From Methylobacterium sp. J-078 (GTDB lineage: Bacteria > Pseudomonadota > Alphaproteobacteria > Rhizobiales > Beijerinckiaceae): a stretch of 64,000 nucleotides of DNA. The stretch's first letter is position 1. Each line of letters starts with the position of its first letter. The notes beneath the pieces were generated by a model, which did no database searches, was not told the DNA's origin, and saw nothing but the letters and a program-made list of their open reading frames with translations. The stretch is from positions 62,001-126,000 of the forward strand of contig NZ_JAKSYI010000049.1 in assembly GCF_022829285.1 (NCBI RefSeq). Direction: 5' to 3'. Of this stretch, positions 7,468 through 16,800 are shown piece by piece. A program made the translations under genes and the position numbers.

Positions 7468-8259
7468 TCAGCTGCGGAACATCTGGGAGGTGGTGGAGAG
7501 CATCTGGTCGGCGGCCGTCACCACCTTCGAGTTCATCTCGTAGGCGCGCTGCGCGGCGATCAGGGAGGAGATCTCGGTGACGGCGTTGACGTTGGCCTCT
7601 TCGAGGTAGCTCTGCTGGAGGTTGCCGAAGCCTTCGGCGCCGGGCAGGCCGTTGATGGCCGGGCCAGAGGCGGCGGTCTCGATGAACAAGTTGTCGCCGA
7701 TCGATTCGAGGCCGACCTTGTTGACGAAGCGCGAGAGCTGGAACTGCCCGAGCGCCTGCGGCGCCGTCTGGCCCGGCACGGTCGCCTGCACGGCGCCCTG
7801 CGCGCTGATCGTCACCGAAGTGGCGTTGTTGGGCACCGTGACGCCCGGATCGACGAGGTAGCCGTCGCGGGTGACGAGCTGGCCCTGCGCCGAGAGGTCG
7901 AACGAGCCGTCGCGGGTGTAGGCGGTGCGGCCGTCCGGCAGGGTGACGCGGAACAGGCCCTCGCCGCGGATCGCGACGTCGTAGTCCTTCTCCGTGCTCG
8001 TGAGCGTGCCCTGGGACATCACCCGCGCGGTCGAGGTGGTCTTGACGCCCGAGCCGATGGCGAGGCCGGCGGGCAGCTGGGTGTTCTGGTCCGAGGTCGA
8101 GGAGCCGGCCCGGCGCAGGTTCTGGTAGAGCAGATCCTGGAAATGCGCCTGCTGGCGCTTGTAGCCGGTGGTGCGCAGGTTCGCGATGTTGTTCGAGATG
8201 ACCTGGACGTTGAGTTCCTGGGCCGCCATGCCCGTGGCGGCGGCGTAGAGGGCGCGCAT
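7468..8259 (-). CDS. flgG: Flagellar distal rod protein FlgG
   Basis: FlgG forms the distal rod that passes through the P and L rings. The 263-residue protein has the N-terminal rod motif MRALYAAATGMAAQELNVQV followed by ISNNIANLRTTGYKRQQ and ends with the axial C-terminal helix (NAVTEISSLIAAQRAYEMNS). Length equals that of enterobacterial FlgG (about 260). It follows flgF with a 12-base gap, the common flgF-flgG order. Export is through the flagellar type III system, so there is no signal peptide. Confidence 0.97.
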   Translation of the reverse strand: MRALYAAATGMAAQELNVQVISNNIANLRTTGYKRQQAHFQDLLYQNLRRAGSSTSDQNTQLPAGLAIGSGVKTTSTARVMSQGTLTSTEKDYDVAIRGEGLFRVTLPDGRTAYTRDGSFDLSAQGQLVTRDGYLVDPGVTVPNNATSVTISAQGAVQATVPGQTAPQALGQFQLSRFVNKVGLESIGDNLFIETAASGPAINGLPGAEGFGNLQQSYLEEANVNAVTEISSLIAAQRAYEMNSKVVTAADQMLSTTSQMFRS

Positions 8260-8271
8260 CTGCGGTGTTCC

Positions 8272-9012
8272 TTACGCGACGTCGGCGAGGCGGCGGATTG
8301 CCGTCCCGCGCAGGTCGTCGAGGCGCGAGATCACGCCCGAGACCATGGTGTAGGTGCGGTTCACGTCCATCAGCCGGGTCATCTCGACCACGGGCTTGAC
8401 GTTGGAGCGCTCGAGGGCGCCCGCCTCCACCCGGCCCGCGAGGCCCGCGGCCTGCGGCTGGGCGGTGGAGCCGTAGAGGTTGGCTCCCTCGTTGGTGAGG
8501 GCCTGCGGGTTGGCGAAGGTGACGAGGCGGACGCGGCCCCGGATGCCCAGGTTGGTGGAGACGGTGCCGTCCGGGCCGATGGCGATCCCGGTCTCCTGCT
8601 GACCGATCTGGATCGGGCCGCCCTCGCCCTGCACGGGGTAGCCGTCGCTGGTCACGAGGGTGCCCTGCGCGTTGGTCTCGAAGGCGCCGTTGCGGGTATA
8701 GCGGTCGCCGTTCGGCGTGCGCACCACCAGGAACGCGTCGCCCCGCACGGCGACGTGGAGCGGGTTGCCGGTCTGCTCGATCGGCCCCTGGGCGAGGTCG
8801 AGGGCGGTGCCCTGGTCGATGACGTAGGAGACGCGCCGGTCCGGCTTCTGGAACGAATCGGCGCTCGCCACCGGCATCAGGTATTCCTGGAAGCGGCTGT
8901 TGCGGGCCTTGAAGCCGTTGGTCGAGACGTTGGCCATGTTGTTGGCGATGACGTCCAGCTCGCGCTGAAGCGCGACCTGGCTCGAAACCCCCACGAACAA
9001 TGCGTTCTGCAT
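8272..9012 (-). CDS. flgF: Flagellar proximal rod protein FlgF
   Basis: FlgF is one of the proximal rod subunits. The 246-residue protein contains the rod signature LDVIANNMANVSTNGFKARN near the N-terminus, a central beta domain with DAFLVVRTPNGDRYTRNGAF, and a C-terminal helix with VVEMTRLMDVNRTYTMVSG. It is the first gene of the flgF-flgG-flgA-flgH unit. Its 5' region faces fliL across 270 bases that include a palindrome and a perfect CtrA-like box. Confidence 0.95.
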   Translation of the reverse strand: MQNALFVGVSSQVALQRELDVIANNMANVSTNGFKARNSRFQEYLMPVASADSFQKPDRRVSYVIDQGTALDLAQGPIEQTGNPLHVAVRGDAFLVVRTPNGDRYTRNGAFETNAQGTLVTSDGYPVQGEGGPIQIGQQETGIAIGPDGTVSTNLGIRGRVRLVTFANPQALTNEGANLYGSTAQPQAAGLAGRVEAGALERSNVKPVVEMTRLMDVNRTYTMVSGVISRLDDLRGTAIRRLADVA

Positions 9013-9166
9013 GAAACCCTGAGCCCCGACGAGCGACGACGTCAGGGTGTCCGCACGGTGCGTGCCAATCGTCCGAGATCCGATTTTCCGTTCAATCTGA
9101 GAGGTTTATGCCGAGGCCGCGTGACCCGCGGCGGGGGACGCGCCGCGCCGCGCGGCAAGTCCGACC

Positions 9167-9181
9167 CGGCAGCTTTTGCCG
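9167..9181. promoter_or_regulatory. Palindrome CGGCA-N5-TGCCG (flgF/fliL intergenic)
   Basis: CGGCAGCTTTTGCCG, identical except for one spacer base to the copy upstream of fliX. Even the flanking bases CCGACC on the left are shared between the two copies. It is followed two bases later by the CtrA-like box. Confidence 0.55.
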
Positions 9182-9183
9182 CC

Positions 9184-9198
9184 TTAACGACGCGTTAA
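9184..9198. promoter_or_regulatory. Perfect CtrA-like box TTAA-N7-TTAA before fliL
   Basis: TTAACGACGCGTTAA, followed by CC, matches the CtrA consensus TTAA-N7-TTAA(C) known from Caulobacter and Rhizobiales. It sits 85 bases upstream of the fliL start and may serve both fliL and the divergent flgF. Confidence 0.65.
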
Positions 9199-9282
9199 CC
9201 CTGTTCGTCCGATATCGTCGATGAGGGCCGATGCGTAAGCCGCGCCGGCCCGGAGATCCCGTCCCATCCCCGAGGTTCCGCC

Positions 9283-9789
9283 ATGGCCAAGAAGCCGAAG
9301 AAGGCCGCGCCCGAGGGCGAGGAGGGCGCCGAGGGCGAGGCCCCGAAATCCGGGAAGAAGAAGCTCATCGTCATCGGCGCGGTGGTGCTGGCGCTCGCGG
9401 GGGGCGGCGGGTTCTTCTTCATGAAGAAGAAGGCCGGCGGCGACGGGCACGGCGATACGGTGGCCGAGGTCAAGAAGCCGGTCGTGTTCCTCGATGTCCG
9501 CGAGATGATGATCAACCTCGCCAGCGAGCCCGGCCAGGACAAGACGCGCTTCGCCAAGATCAAGGTCGCGATCGAGCTGAAGGACGCCAAGGTCGAGGGC
9601 GAGGTGAAGCCCCTGATGCCGCGCATCGAGGACGCCTTCCAGGTCTACCTGCGCGAGCTGCGCGCCAGCGACCTGTCGGGCTCGGCCGGCATCTACCGCC
9701 TGCGCGAGGAATTGCTGCGGCGGGTGAACGTCGCGATCCATCCGGCCCGCGCCGAGGCGGTCCTGTTCAAGGACGTGGTCGTCCAGTAG
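9283..9789 (+). CDS. fliL: Flagellar basal body-associated protein FliL
   Basis: FliL is an inner-membrane protein that rings the stator units and supports torque. The 168-residue protein has a basic, Glu-rich cytoplasmic tail, one membrane segment (residues 28-46) and a periplasmic stomatin-like domain beginning with VVFLDVREMMINLAS and containing PLMPRIEDAFQVYLRELRA. A GAGG ribosome site precedes the ATG. It starts a fliL-fliM-DUF6468-motE unit controlled by the CtrA-boxed region upstream. Size and order are typical for alphaproteobacteria. Confidence 0.93.
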   Translation: MAKKPKKAAPEGEEGAEGEAPKSGKKKLIVIGAVVLALAGGGGFFFMKKKAGGDGHGDTVAEVKKPVVFLDVREMMINLASEPGQDKTRFAKIKVAIELKDAKVEGEVKPLMPRIEDAFQVYLRELRASDLSGSAGIYRLREELLRRVNVAIHPARAEAVLFKDVVVQ

Positions 9790-9843
9790 CCGGCGCGGCC
9801 GGCGGAGCGGGACGACGAGAACCATGCGAGTGACGAGAGTCTG

Positions 9844-11061
9844 ATGGCCGGACCGGACGACGCGATCGACGAGGACGACTGGGCGGCCGCACTCATCGCC
9901 CAGAACGGCGAGGGCGGGGAATCCTCGCTCGCCGACGAGTGGGGCGCCGCGCTCGCCGAGCAGGGCACCACGACCCATGCCAGCGACGTCGCCGCCGAGT
10001 GGGCGACGATGATCGAGGACGGGGAGACCGACAATCTCCCCGAACTCGCCGGCAACGACCGCATCCTGAACCAGGACGAGATCGACGGCGTCCTCGGCTT
10101 CTCCCTGCGCGAGCTCTCGGCCTCGGGCGCGGGCGGCGTGCGCGCCATCGTCGATTCGGGCGTCGTCCAGTACGAACGCCTGCCGATGCTGGAAATCGTC
10201 TTCGACCGGATGATCCGGTTGTTGTCGACGAGCCTGCGCAACTTCTTCCAGGACAACGTCGAGGTGACGTTGGACAACATCACCTCGGTGCGGTTCGGCG
10301 ACTACCTCAACGCGATCCCGCTGCCGACTCTGCTCGGCGTGTTCCGGGCCGATGCCTGGGAGAATTCCGGCCTCGTCACCGTCGAGTCGAATCTCGCCTA
10401 CTCGACCCTCGATCTGCTGCTCGGCGGCAAGCGCGGCGGCTCGTCGACCCGCCTCGACGGGCGGCCCTTCACCACCATCGAGATGCAGCTCGTGCGGCGC
10501 CTCGTGGAGATCATCCTCACGGACCTCGAACTTTCGTTCCAGCCGCTCTCGCCGGTGCGCTTCGCCATCGACCGGATCGAGACCAACCCGCGCTTCGCCA
10601 CCATCACCCGGCCCGCCAACGCCGCGATCCTGATCAGCCTCAAGCTCGACATGGACGGGCGCGGCGGTCAGCTGCAGATCCTGTTCCCCTACGCCACCAT
10701 CGAGCCCATCCGTGAACTGCTCATGCAGAGCTTCATGGGCGAGAAGCTCGGGCGCGACCACGTCTGGGAGAGCCACCTCGCGACCGAGATCTGGCAGGCC
10801 GACGCCGCCATGGAGGCGGTGCTGCACGAGATGATGCTGCCCCTGAAGAAGGTGCTCTCCCTCAAGGTCGGCGACACCCTGATGTTCGACACCAAGCCCT
10901 CGGACCTCATCGCCGTGCGCTGCGGCGACTGGGCGCTGACGCAGGGGCGCATCGGCCGGATCGACGACAACATCTCGGTTCAGCTCACCCGGCCCCTGCG
11001 CCGGTCCCGCACCACCCTCCAGGCCTTCGAGGCCTCCATGAACAACCGCACGGACGGGTGA
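9844..11061 (+). CDS. fliM: Flagellar motor switch protein FliM
   Basis: FliM is the middle C-ring component that binds CheY-P and FliG. In the 405-residue protein the canonical N-terminal switch motif NQDEIDGVLGF occurs only at residues 76-86. It is preceded by an acidic extension with three tryptophan repeats, DDWAAAL, DEWGAAL and AEWATMI, with Trp13, Trp33 and Trp53 exactly 20 residues apart. The CheC-like middle domain (residues about 115-300, including TLDNITSVRFGDYLNAIPLP) and the C-terminal SpoA domain (LSLKVGDTLMFDTKP) are intact. fliN and fliG are not in the window. Normal FliM is about 330 residues; the extra length is the repeat region. Confidence 0.93.
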   Translation: MAGPDDAIDEDDWAAALIAQNGEGGESSLADEWGAALAEQGTTTHASDVAAEWATMIEDGETDNLPELAGNDRILNQDEIDGVLGFSLRELSASGAGGVRAIVDSGVVQYERLPMLEIVFDRMIRLLSTSLRNFFQDNVEVTLDNITSVRFGDYLNAIPLPTLLGVFRADAWENSGLVTVESNLAYSTLDLLLGGKRGGSSTRLDGRPFTTIEMQLVRRLVEIILTDLELSFQPLSPVRFAIDRIETNPRFATITRPANAAILISLKLDMDGRGGQLQILFPYATIEPIRELLMQSFMGEKLGRDHVWESHLATEIWQADAAMEAVLHEMMLPLKKVLSLKVGDTLMFDTKPSDLIAVRCGDWALTQGRIGRIDDNISVQLTRPLRRSRTTLQAFEASMNNRTDG

Positions 11062-11070
11062 CGCATCGCC

Positions 11071-11592
11071 ATGAGCCTCCTCGTCACCCTCGCGGCCGAC
11101 GTCCTCGTCGCGATCCTCCTCGTCGCCAGCATCGTGTCCTCGGTGCGGCTGAGCCGGCGCATCACCAAGCTCAAGGCCGACGAGGCGGCCCTGCGCCAGA
11201 CGATCGGCGACCTCGTCATGGCGAGTTCCACCGCCGAGCGCGCCATCGTGGGCCTGCGCGCGACCCTGGACGAGTGCGACCGCACCCTGACCGAGCGCCT
11301 CGGCACCGCCGAGCGCTATGCCACGGACCTCGCCGCCCATGTGGAGGCCGGTGAAACGGTGATCGCCCGCATCGCCTCGATCGTGTCCCAGGCCGCCCCC
11401 GGCCGCGCGCCCCCACGCCCCACGGCTCCCGAGGCCGTGGAGCGGCGCGATCCCAGCGAGATCGTGGTGGCCCCCTTGCGCGCCGCCCCCGCCCCGGCGA
11501 GCCCCAACGGCGAGCGCCTCGGGGTCGCCGCCGCCGCCGCGCTGGCAATGTCGGAGCGGGCGCTCGGGCGCCTGCGGAGCAAGGCCGCGTGA
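11071..11592 (+). CDS. DUF6468 flagellar-locus membrane protein
   Basis: A 173-residue protein with one N-terminal membrane segment (about residues 5-25) followed by a long amphipathic helix (residues 28-105) typical of the DUF6468 family that lies between fliM and motE in alphaproteobacterial flagellar operons. The C-terminal half is Pro/Ala-rich and less conserved. Its function is not established; position suggests a part in the motor or stator assembly. The stop codon overlaps the GTG start of motE by two bases, so the two are translationally coupled. Confidence 0.7.
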   Translation: MSLLVTLAADVLVAILLVASIVSSVRLSRRITKLKADEAALRQTIGDLVMASSTAERAIVGLRATLDECDRTLTERLGTAERYATDLAAHVEAGETVIARIASIVSQAAPGRAPPRPTAPEAVERRDPSEIVVAPLRAAPAPASPNGERLGVAAAAALAMSERALGRLRSKAA

Positions 11593-12371
11593 AGAAACCG
11601 GGCCGCCTCGTCCGCCTGCCGCAGCCGCGCCCCTTCCGGCTGCGGCTGATCGATGCCGTGACCCTGGCGGCGGCCGGCTTGCTCGTCCTCAAGCTCTCGG
11701 CCATCGCGGTCGAGGAATCGAAGCCCGGCGCGCCCCTGCCGGATTTCGCCCGCGTCCTGGCCAAGGCCCGCACCAACTACGAGCCGTCGGACCCCGCAAC
11801 GACGGGGTCGGTGACCCCCAAGGAGCCCGAGAAGCCCGCGCCCGAGCCGGAAAAGCCGGCGCCGCGCCCTCCGCCCCCGCCCGAAGCGATGCCGGCCTCC
11901 GAGCGGGCGTTGCTGGAGCGTCTCGCCGCGCGCCGGGACAGCCTGAAGCAGCGCAGCGATGCGCTGGACCTGCGCGAGCAGCTTCTCGGCACCGCCGAGC
12001 GCAAGCTCGAGGAGGGCGTCGACACCCTCAAGCAGAGCGAGGAAAAGGGCGAGGGCGGTGGCTCCCAGCGCGCCGAGGCCGAACGGGCCGCCCTGAAGAA
12101 CATCGTGACGATGTACGAGACCATGAAGCCGAAGGATGCCGCCCGGGTGTTCGACCGGCTCAACCTGGAGGTCCTCGTCCCCATCGTGCTCGCGATGAAC
12201 CCGCGCAAGATGGCCGAGGTGCTGGCTCTGATGCAATCGGAGCCGGCCGAGAAGCTGACCGTGGCTCTCGCCAACCGCGCCCGGGGCCAGGGCGCGTCCC
12301 CCGCGCCGACGGTGGCGGCAGGGCTCGGGCCCAACGAGCTTCCGGCGATCGAGCCCACCGGCCGACGCTGA
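11589..12371 (+). CDS. motE: MotE-like protein (MotC chaperone family, MgtE_N-like domain)
   Basis: A 260-residue protein with a short basic cytoplasmic tail, one membrane anchor (residues about 22-42), a Pro/Glu-rich linker, a coiled coil (residues about 100-160) and a C-terminal helical domain resembling the MgtE N-terminal region: TMYETMKPKDAARVFDRL and VPIVLAMNPRKMAEVLALM. In Sinorhizobium MotE is a periplasmic chaperone that stabilises MotC. No motC is visible in the window. The GTG start overlaps the preceding stop codon. The assignment rests on domain order and operon position. Confidence 0.75.
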   Translation: MKKPGRLVRLPQPRPFRLRLIDAVTLAAAGLLVLKLSAIAVEESKPGAPLPDFARVLAKARTNYEPSDPATTGSVTPKEPEKPAPEPEKPAPRPPPPPEAMPASERALLERLAARRDSLKQRSDALDLREQLLGTAERKLEEGVDTLKQSEEKGEGGGSQRAEAERAALKNIVTMYETMKPKDAARVFDRLNLEVLVPIVLAMNPRKMAEVLALMQSEPAEKLTVALANRARGQGASPAPTVAAGLGPNELPAIEPTGRR

Positions 12372-12503
12372 GGATCGCGGATGCGGCCCCCCGGGAAACG
12401 GCCCGGCGGCGCCCCGCCTCCATTGCGCCGCGCGCCCTCGGCCATTAGGGGCAGGCCATCCGGTAGGCCAGGACGCGCCCTCCGGGTCCGGGGAGCCATC
12501 ATC

Positions 12504-13172
12504 GTGCCGTTCACCAGCCTGATCAGACCTCTCGCCGTCCTGGCGATCACGCTCGCCGCCGCGAGCCCGATCCGCGCGCAGGACGCCGAGGCGCCCGAGC
12601 CCGCGGCGGAAGCCCCTGCCAAGCCGAAGCCCCGCAAGCCAGCCCCTGCGAAACCAGCCGCTCCCAAGCCCGCCACGCCGGCGGCCACGACGCCTGCCGC
12701 TTCGACCCCGGCGGCCATCTGGCCCATCGGCGCGACGTCGCTCAGCGAGGTCTACGGGGACTGGACGGTGACCTGCGCGCGCGCCGACGTCGCCGTCGCC
12801 AAGACCGAATGCGCGGTGATGCAGGCCCAGGGCGCCAAGGGCCGGCGCGAATTCGCCATCGAGATCCGCCCGCCGTCGGACGGACGCGCGCCGGGGTTCA
12901 TCCTGATGCCCCTCGGCCTCGCGATCGAGCCCGGGCTGACCTTCAAGCTCGACGACGCCGTCCTCGGCAAGGGCGCGCCCTTCCTGTCCTGCAGCCAGGA
13001 GGGCTGCCTGGTGCCGATCGCCCTGCCGACGCTGGCGACCGACACCATGAAGACGGCCAAGAACCTCCTCGTCTCGGCGATGAAGCCCGAGGCGAAGGAC
13101 CCGACCGTGATCAGCGTTCCGCTGACCGGGTTCGCCCCGGCCCTGGCGCGTGCCATCGCGTTGGCGAACTGA
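12504..13172 (+). CDS. Invasion-associated locus B (IalB) family periplasmic protein
   Basis: A 222-residue exported protein. After the signal peptide (cut near ASPIRAQ) comes a Pro/Ala/Lys-rich linker (residues about 25-75) and then an IalB domain: VYGDWTVTCARA, a Cys pair (TCARADVAVAKTECAV), FILMPLGLAIEPGLTFKLDD and FLSCSQEGCLVPI. The GTG at 12504 was chosen because it follows a GGGGAG site at good distance and puts the signal peptide first; the longer ATG frame adds 41 Arg/Pro-rich residues. IalB-family proteins are widespread in Rhizobiales with poorly known roles. Here it follows motE, 133 bases downstream, possibly in the same transcript. Confidence 0.8.
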   Translation: MPFTSLIRPLAVLAITLAAASPIRAQDAEAPEPAAEAPAKPKPRKPAPAKPAAPKPATPAATTPAASTPAAIWPIGATSLSEVYGDWTVTCARADVAVAKTECAVMQAQGAKGRREFAIEIRPPSDGRAPGFILMPLGLAIEPGLTFKLDDAVLGKGAPFLSCSQEGCLVPIALPTLATDTMKTAKNLLVSAMKPEAKDPTVISVPLTGFAPALARAIALAN

Positions 13173-13273
13173 GCGCCCGGGCAATTCCGGAACCTCGGCC
13201 CGCAGCTGGGCCTGTGAAGGGCGCTTTCGGCTCGACCCGGCGGCGTGATCGTCATCACCTCAGGAGACGCGCC

Positions 13274-13675
13274 ATGATCCACCCCATGCTGGCCGCCGCG
13301 ACCATCGCCGGGCTGCTGCTCGGACAGGCGGCCGCCCAGGAGGCACGCCCGCCCGCTCCCCCGGAGCCGCCCTCGGGTCCGGCCGCCCCGGAGACGCCGG
13401 CCGACCGCCAGAAGAACAACGCTGCCAAGCTCGCCGGCCTCGTGGCCTTCGTGCGCATCCACTGCCAGGATCTGCGCACGGACGACGCGCGCTTCCGCGG
13501 GGTGGTGACGGGGCTCGGCGTGCCCTTCGACGACCTCGAGGCCGGCGACCTGCATCTGCGGGCTCTGGCCTATGCCGAGGTCTATGCCCGGGACATCCCG
13601 ACGAACTGCACCCGTGCGGCGGAGAATTTCGGCGAGACCGGCCGTACCATTCCGCGCCTCTTCGCCAAGCGGTGA
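13274..13675 (+). CDS. Small secreted protein of unknown function
   Basis: This 133-residue protein has a signal peptide (MIHPMLAAATIAGLLLGQAA) and a Pro-rich linker followed by a helical region with two conserved-looking Cys residues (HCQDL and NCTRA). A CAGGAG ribosome site precedes the ATG. I do not recognise a family. The position between the IalB-like gene and the large TPR gene on the same strand suggests it is part of the flagellar-locus transcript, but no motility role can be shown. Confidence 0.6.
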   Translation: MIHPMLAAATIAGLLLGQAAAQEARPPAPPEPPSGPAAPETPADRQKNNAAKLAGLVAFVRIHCQDLRTDDARFRGVVTGLGVPFDDLEAGDLHLRALAYAEVYARDIPTNCTRAAENFGETGRTIPRLFAKR

Positions 13676-13694
13676 CCCGCTCCGCCCAGGCGCA

Positions 13695-13709
13695 TTAAGC
13701 GCGCGTTAG
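13695..13709. promoter_or_regulatory. Near-consensus CtrA-like box TTAA-N7-TTAG before TPR gene
   Basis: TTAAGCGCGCGTTAGCC has the correct spacing; the second half has one mismatch (TTAG). It lies 92 bases upstream of the TPR protein start, suggesting that this gene has its own cell-cycle promoter inside the fliL cluster. Confidence 0.45.
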
Positions 13710-13800
13710 CCGCGACGGGGGAGAGTAGCCGAACTTGTAGCGTCCGGTGGCAGGCCCCGTGGAGGGACCCGGCCGCCGATCGGGGTTGGCGTATCCTGCG

Positions 13801-16800
13801 ATGGTTCTGCGTGCCGGTCCCGCGATACGACGGCGTCGGCCCTGGGCCGGCCTGTTCGCGGCATCGCTGGTCGCAGGAAGCCTGTGGTGCGGCGGTGTCG
13901 CCGAGGCGGCGCGCCTGACCAGCATCAAGGGCGCCCAGGCCGAGCGCTACGGACGCATCGTGCTCAGCTTCGACAGTGCGGTCTCCGTCAAGGCGCGGGT
14001 TTCGGGTTCCGTATTGGTGCTAAGCTTCTCGGAGCGCTCGGGTGCCGCCGCCGAGCGCATCGCCATCGAGATGCCGGATTACGTCTCCGCGGTCCGGCGC
14101 GATCCCGACGGGACCGGCCTGCGGCTCGCCCTCCAGAGGCCCTACCGCGTCAACGTGCAGGAGGCGGGCGAGACCGTCTTCGTCGATCTCTTGCCCCAGG
14201 ACTGGGCCGGGCTGCCGCCGGCCCTGCCGCCCGAAATCGTGGCCGAGCTGTTCCAGCGCACCCGCGCGGCGGAACTCGCCCTGAAGGCGGCGCGCCCGCC
14301 GGTCGAGCCGACGCTGCTGCGCCTCGAACTCGCCCAGCTTCCGACCCTGACCCGGCTCAGCTTGCGCCTGCCCCCCGGTGCCACGTCGCCCTTCGACACC
14401 GTGGGGCCGGCGACCCGCGTGACCGTACCGGGCGCGTGGCGGATCGACGAGGCCGCCACCCGCGGCCGGCTGAAGCCCGCCATCGAGTCCCTGCAGGTCG
14501 AGCCCGATCCCGCCGGCCCGCGCCTCCTCGTGACGCCGGCGCCCGGCTACGAGATCCGCACCTTCCGCGACGAGGACGGCGTCACGGTCGATGTCGCGCG
14601 CGTGCCGGCGCCGGACAAGGCCAAGTCGGGACAGGACAAGACCGCTCAGGACGGCGCGGCTCCGGACAAGGCGGGCGCCGAGGCGATCGCCGCGTCGCAG
14701 AAGGCCGCGGCCGATGGAGTAAAAGCAGGCGAGGCGTCGCGCCCGCGTGGCGCGGCCGGCGGCGAGACGCGTGCGAGGCCGCCCGCCGATCCGGTCGTCC
14801 AGCGCCCGGCGGGTCCTGGCATGGTATTCCCGTTCCAGCGCATGCCCCCCGCCGCCCTGTTCGAGCGGGCCGGCATCGCCAATCTCGTCTTCGAGACCGC
14901 CGAGACGGTCGTCGTGCCGGTCGGGGACGCGCTCCTCACGCCGCTGGGCCCGCCGCTGCGGCAGGGGCGCGCCACGGTGCTGCGCTTCCCCGTGCCCCGC
15001 GACCGCCTGTTCGACCTCGTCCCCGCCGGGCCGACGGACGCCCCCACCGGCTGGGAACTCGTGGCGAGCGAGAACCTCGCGGCGAGCGAATCCCTCGCGG
15101 CGATCCGCACCACGGACGCGGCGGGTCGCATCGCGGTCTCCGTCCACCTTCCGCGCCCGGGAGCGGCCTCCTGGCTCGACCTCGATGGGGAGCGCATCGC
15201 GGTGGTGTCGGGCTACGGTCCGAAGCCGGCCGGCATCCCGAAGCGGCAGGTCTTCGTCGATTTCGAGCTGCTGCCGAGTCGCCAGGGGGTCGCCGTGCTG
15301 GCCCAGGCCGACGACCTCCTCGTGCGCCCGGACATCGACGGCGTCGCCATCGGCCGGGACGCCGGCATGGCCGTCTCGGGTGTGGCCCGCGCCGCCGAAG
15401 GCCCCCTCGGCGTCCTGAACGATCTCGCGATCGAGCGGGCCCCCTGGGAGGCGGCCCAGCGCGGGGACGTGCGGGAATTGCTCCGCGATCAGCTTCAGGC
15501 CGCCGCCGACGCGCCCCGCGCCGCGCGCGGTCCGCTTCGGATGATGCTGGCGCGCAGCCTCCTCTCCAACCGCCTGGCGATCGAGGGTCTCGGCGTGTTG
15601 AAGGCCGCGGCCGGCGAGGATCCGGTTCTGGCCGGACAGCGCGACGTTGCGATGCTCACCGTCATCGGCAATGCGCTGATGGGCCGGATCGGGGATGCCC
15701 GCAGCGGCCTTGCCGCCGAGCTCCTCCGGAACGACCCGGAAGCGCGCCTGTGGCAGGGCTATCTCGATGCCGAGGAGGGGCGCTGGTCGAACGCCGACGG
15801 CGCCTTCCGGGCGACGGCGGGTGTGCTCGACCGCTACCCCGACGACCTCCAGGCCCGGCTGCGGAGTGCCGCGGCCGAGGCCGCGATCGAGACCGGCGAC
15901 TGGGATGCGGCGAATCGGCAGATCATCGCCGCGACCCGTGGCGCCGACCGGCCGATCCAGGAGCACCTCGCCTTCCTGCGCGCCCGCATCGACGAGGTCA
16001 CCGGACAGACCGTGGCCGCCCTCGACGCCTACGAGCGCCTGAGTGGGAGCACCGAACCCGGCATCGCCGCGGCCGCCCGGCTGCGCGCGACGATGCTGGG
16101 TCACGCCGCCGGCAAGATCCCGGTGGCGGAGGCCATCGAACGGCTCGAGGTGCTGGCCCTGTCCTGGCACGGCGGCGACCTCGAGCCGCGGACCATCGCG
16201 AACCTCGCCAAGCTCTATGTCGAGGGCGGCCGCTGGCGCCAAGCCTTCCTGACCGCGCGGCGGGCCGACGCCATGGGCCGGGACACGGCCCTGGTGCGGG
16301 AGGTGCACGACATGGCGCAGGCCCTGTTCGACGACCTCTTCCTCGGCGAGCGGAGCGCGAAGCTCACCGGCATCGAGGCCCTGGCGCTGTACTTCGACTT
16401 CAAGGATTTCGCCCCGATCGGCCGGCGCGGCGACGAGATCGTGCGGCGTCTCGCGGACCGGCTGGTGGAGCTGGACCTGCTCGATTCGGCGGGTGAACTC
16501 CTACAGCATCAGGTCGACCACCGCCTGCAGGGCGCGAGCCGGGCGAGCGTGGCCGCGCGCCTCGCCGCGATCCGGCTGATGGACGACAAGCCGCTCCAGG
16601 CGCTCCAGAGTCTCGACGCGACCTATCTGCCGGAACTGCCCGAGGACCTGCGCCGGGCGCGCTCCCTTCTGCGCGCCCGGGCCCTCTCGGACCTGTCGCG
16701 CACCGACCTCGCCCTCGAGACCATCGAGGGCGAGCCCGGCCCGGACGCAGCCCGCCTGCGCGCCGACATCCTCTGGACCGGGCGGCGCTGGCGGGAGGCC

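Noticed and set aside
14020..16308. Open frame of 762 codons antisense to the TPR gene
   Set aside because: High-GC shadow; no start signal and no recognisable domain.
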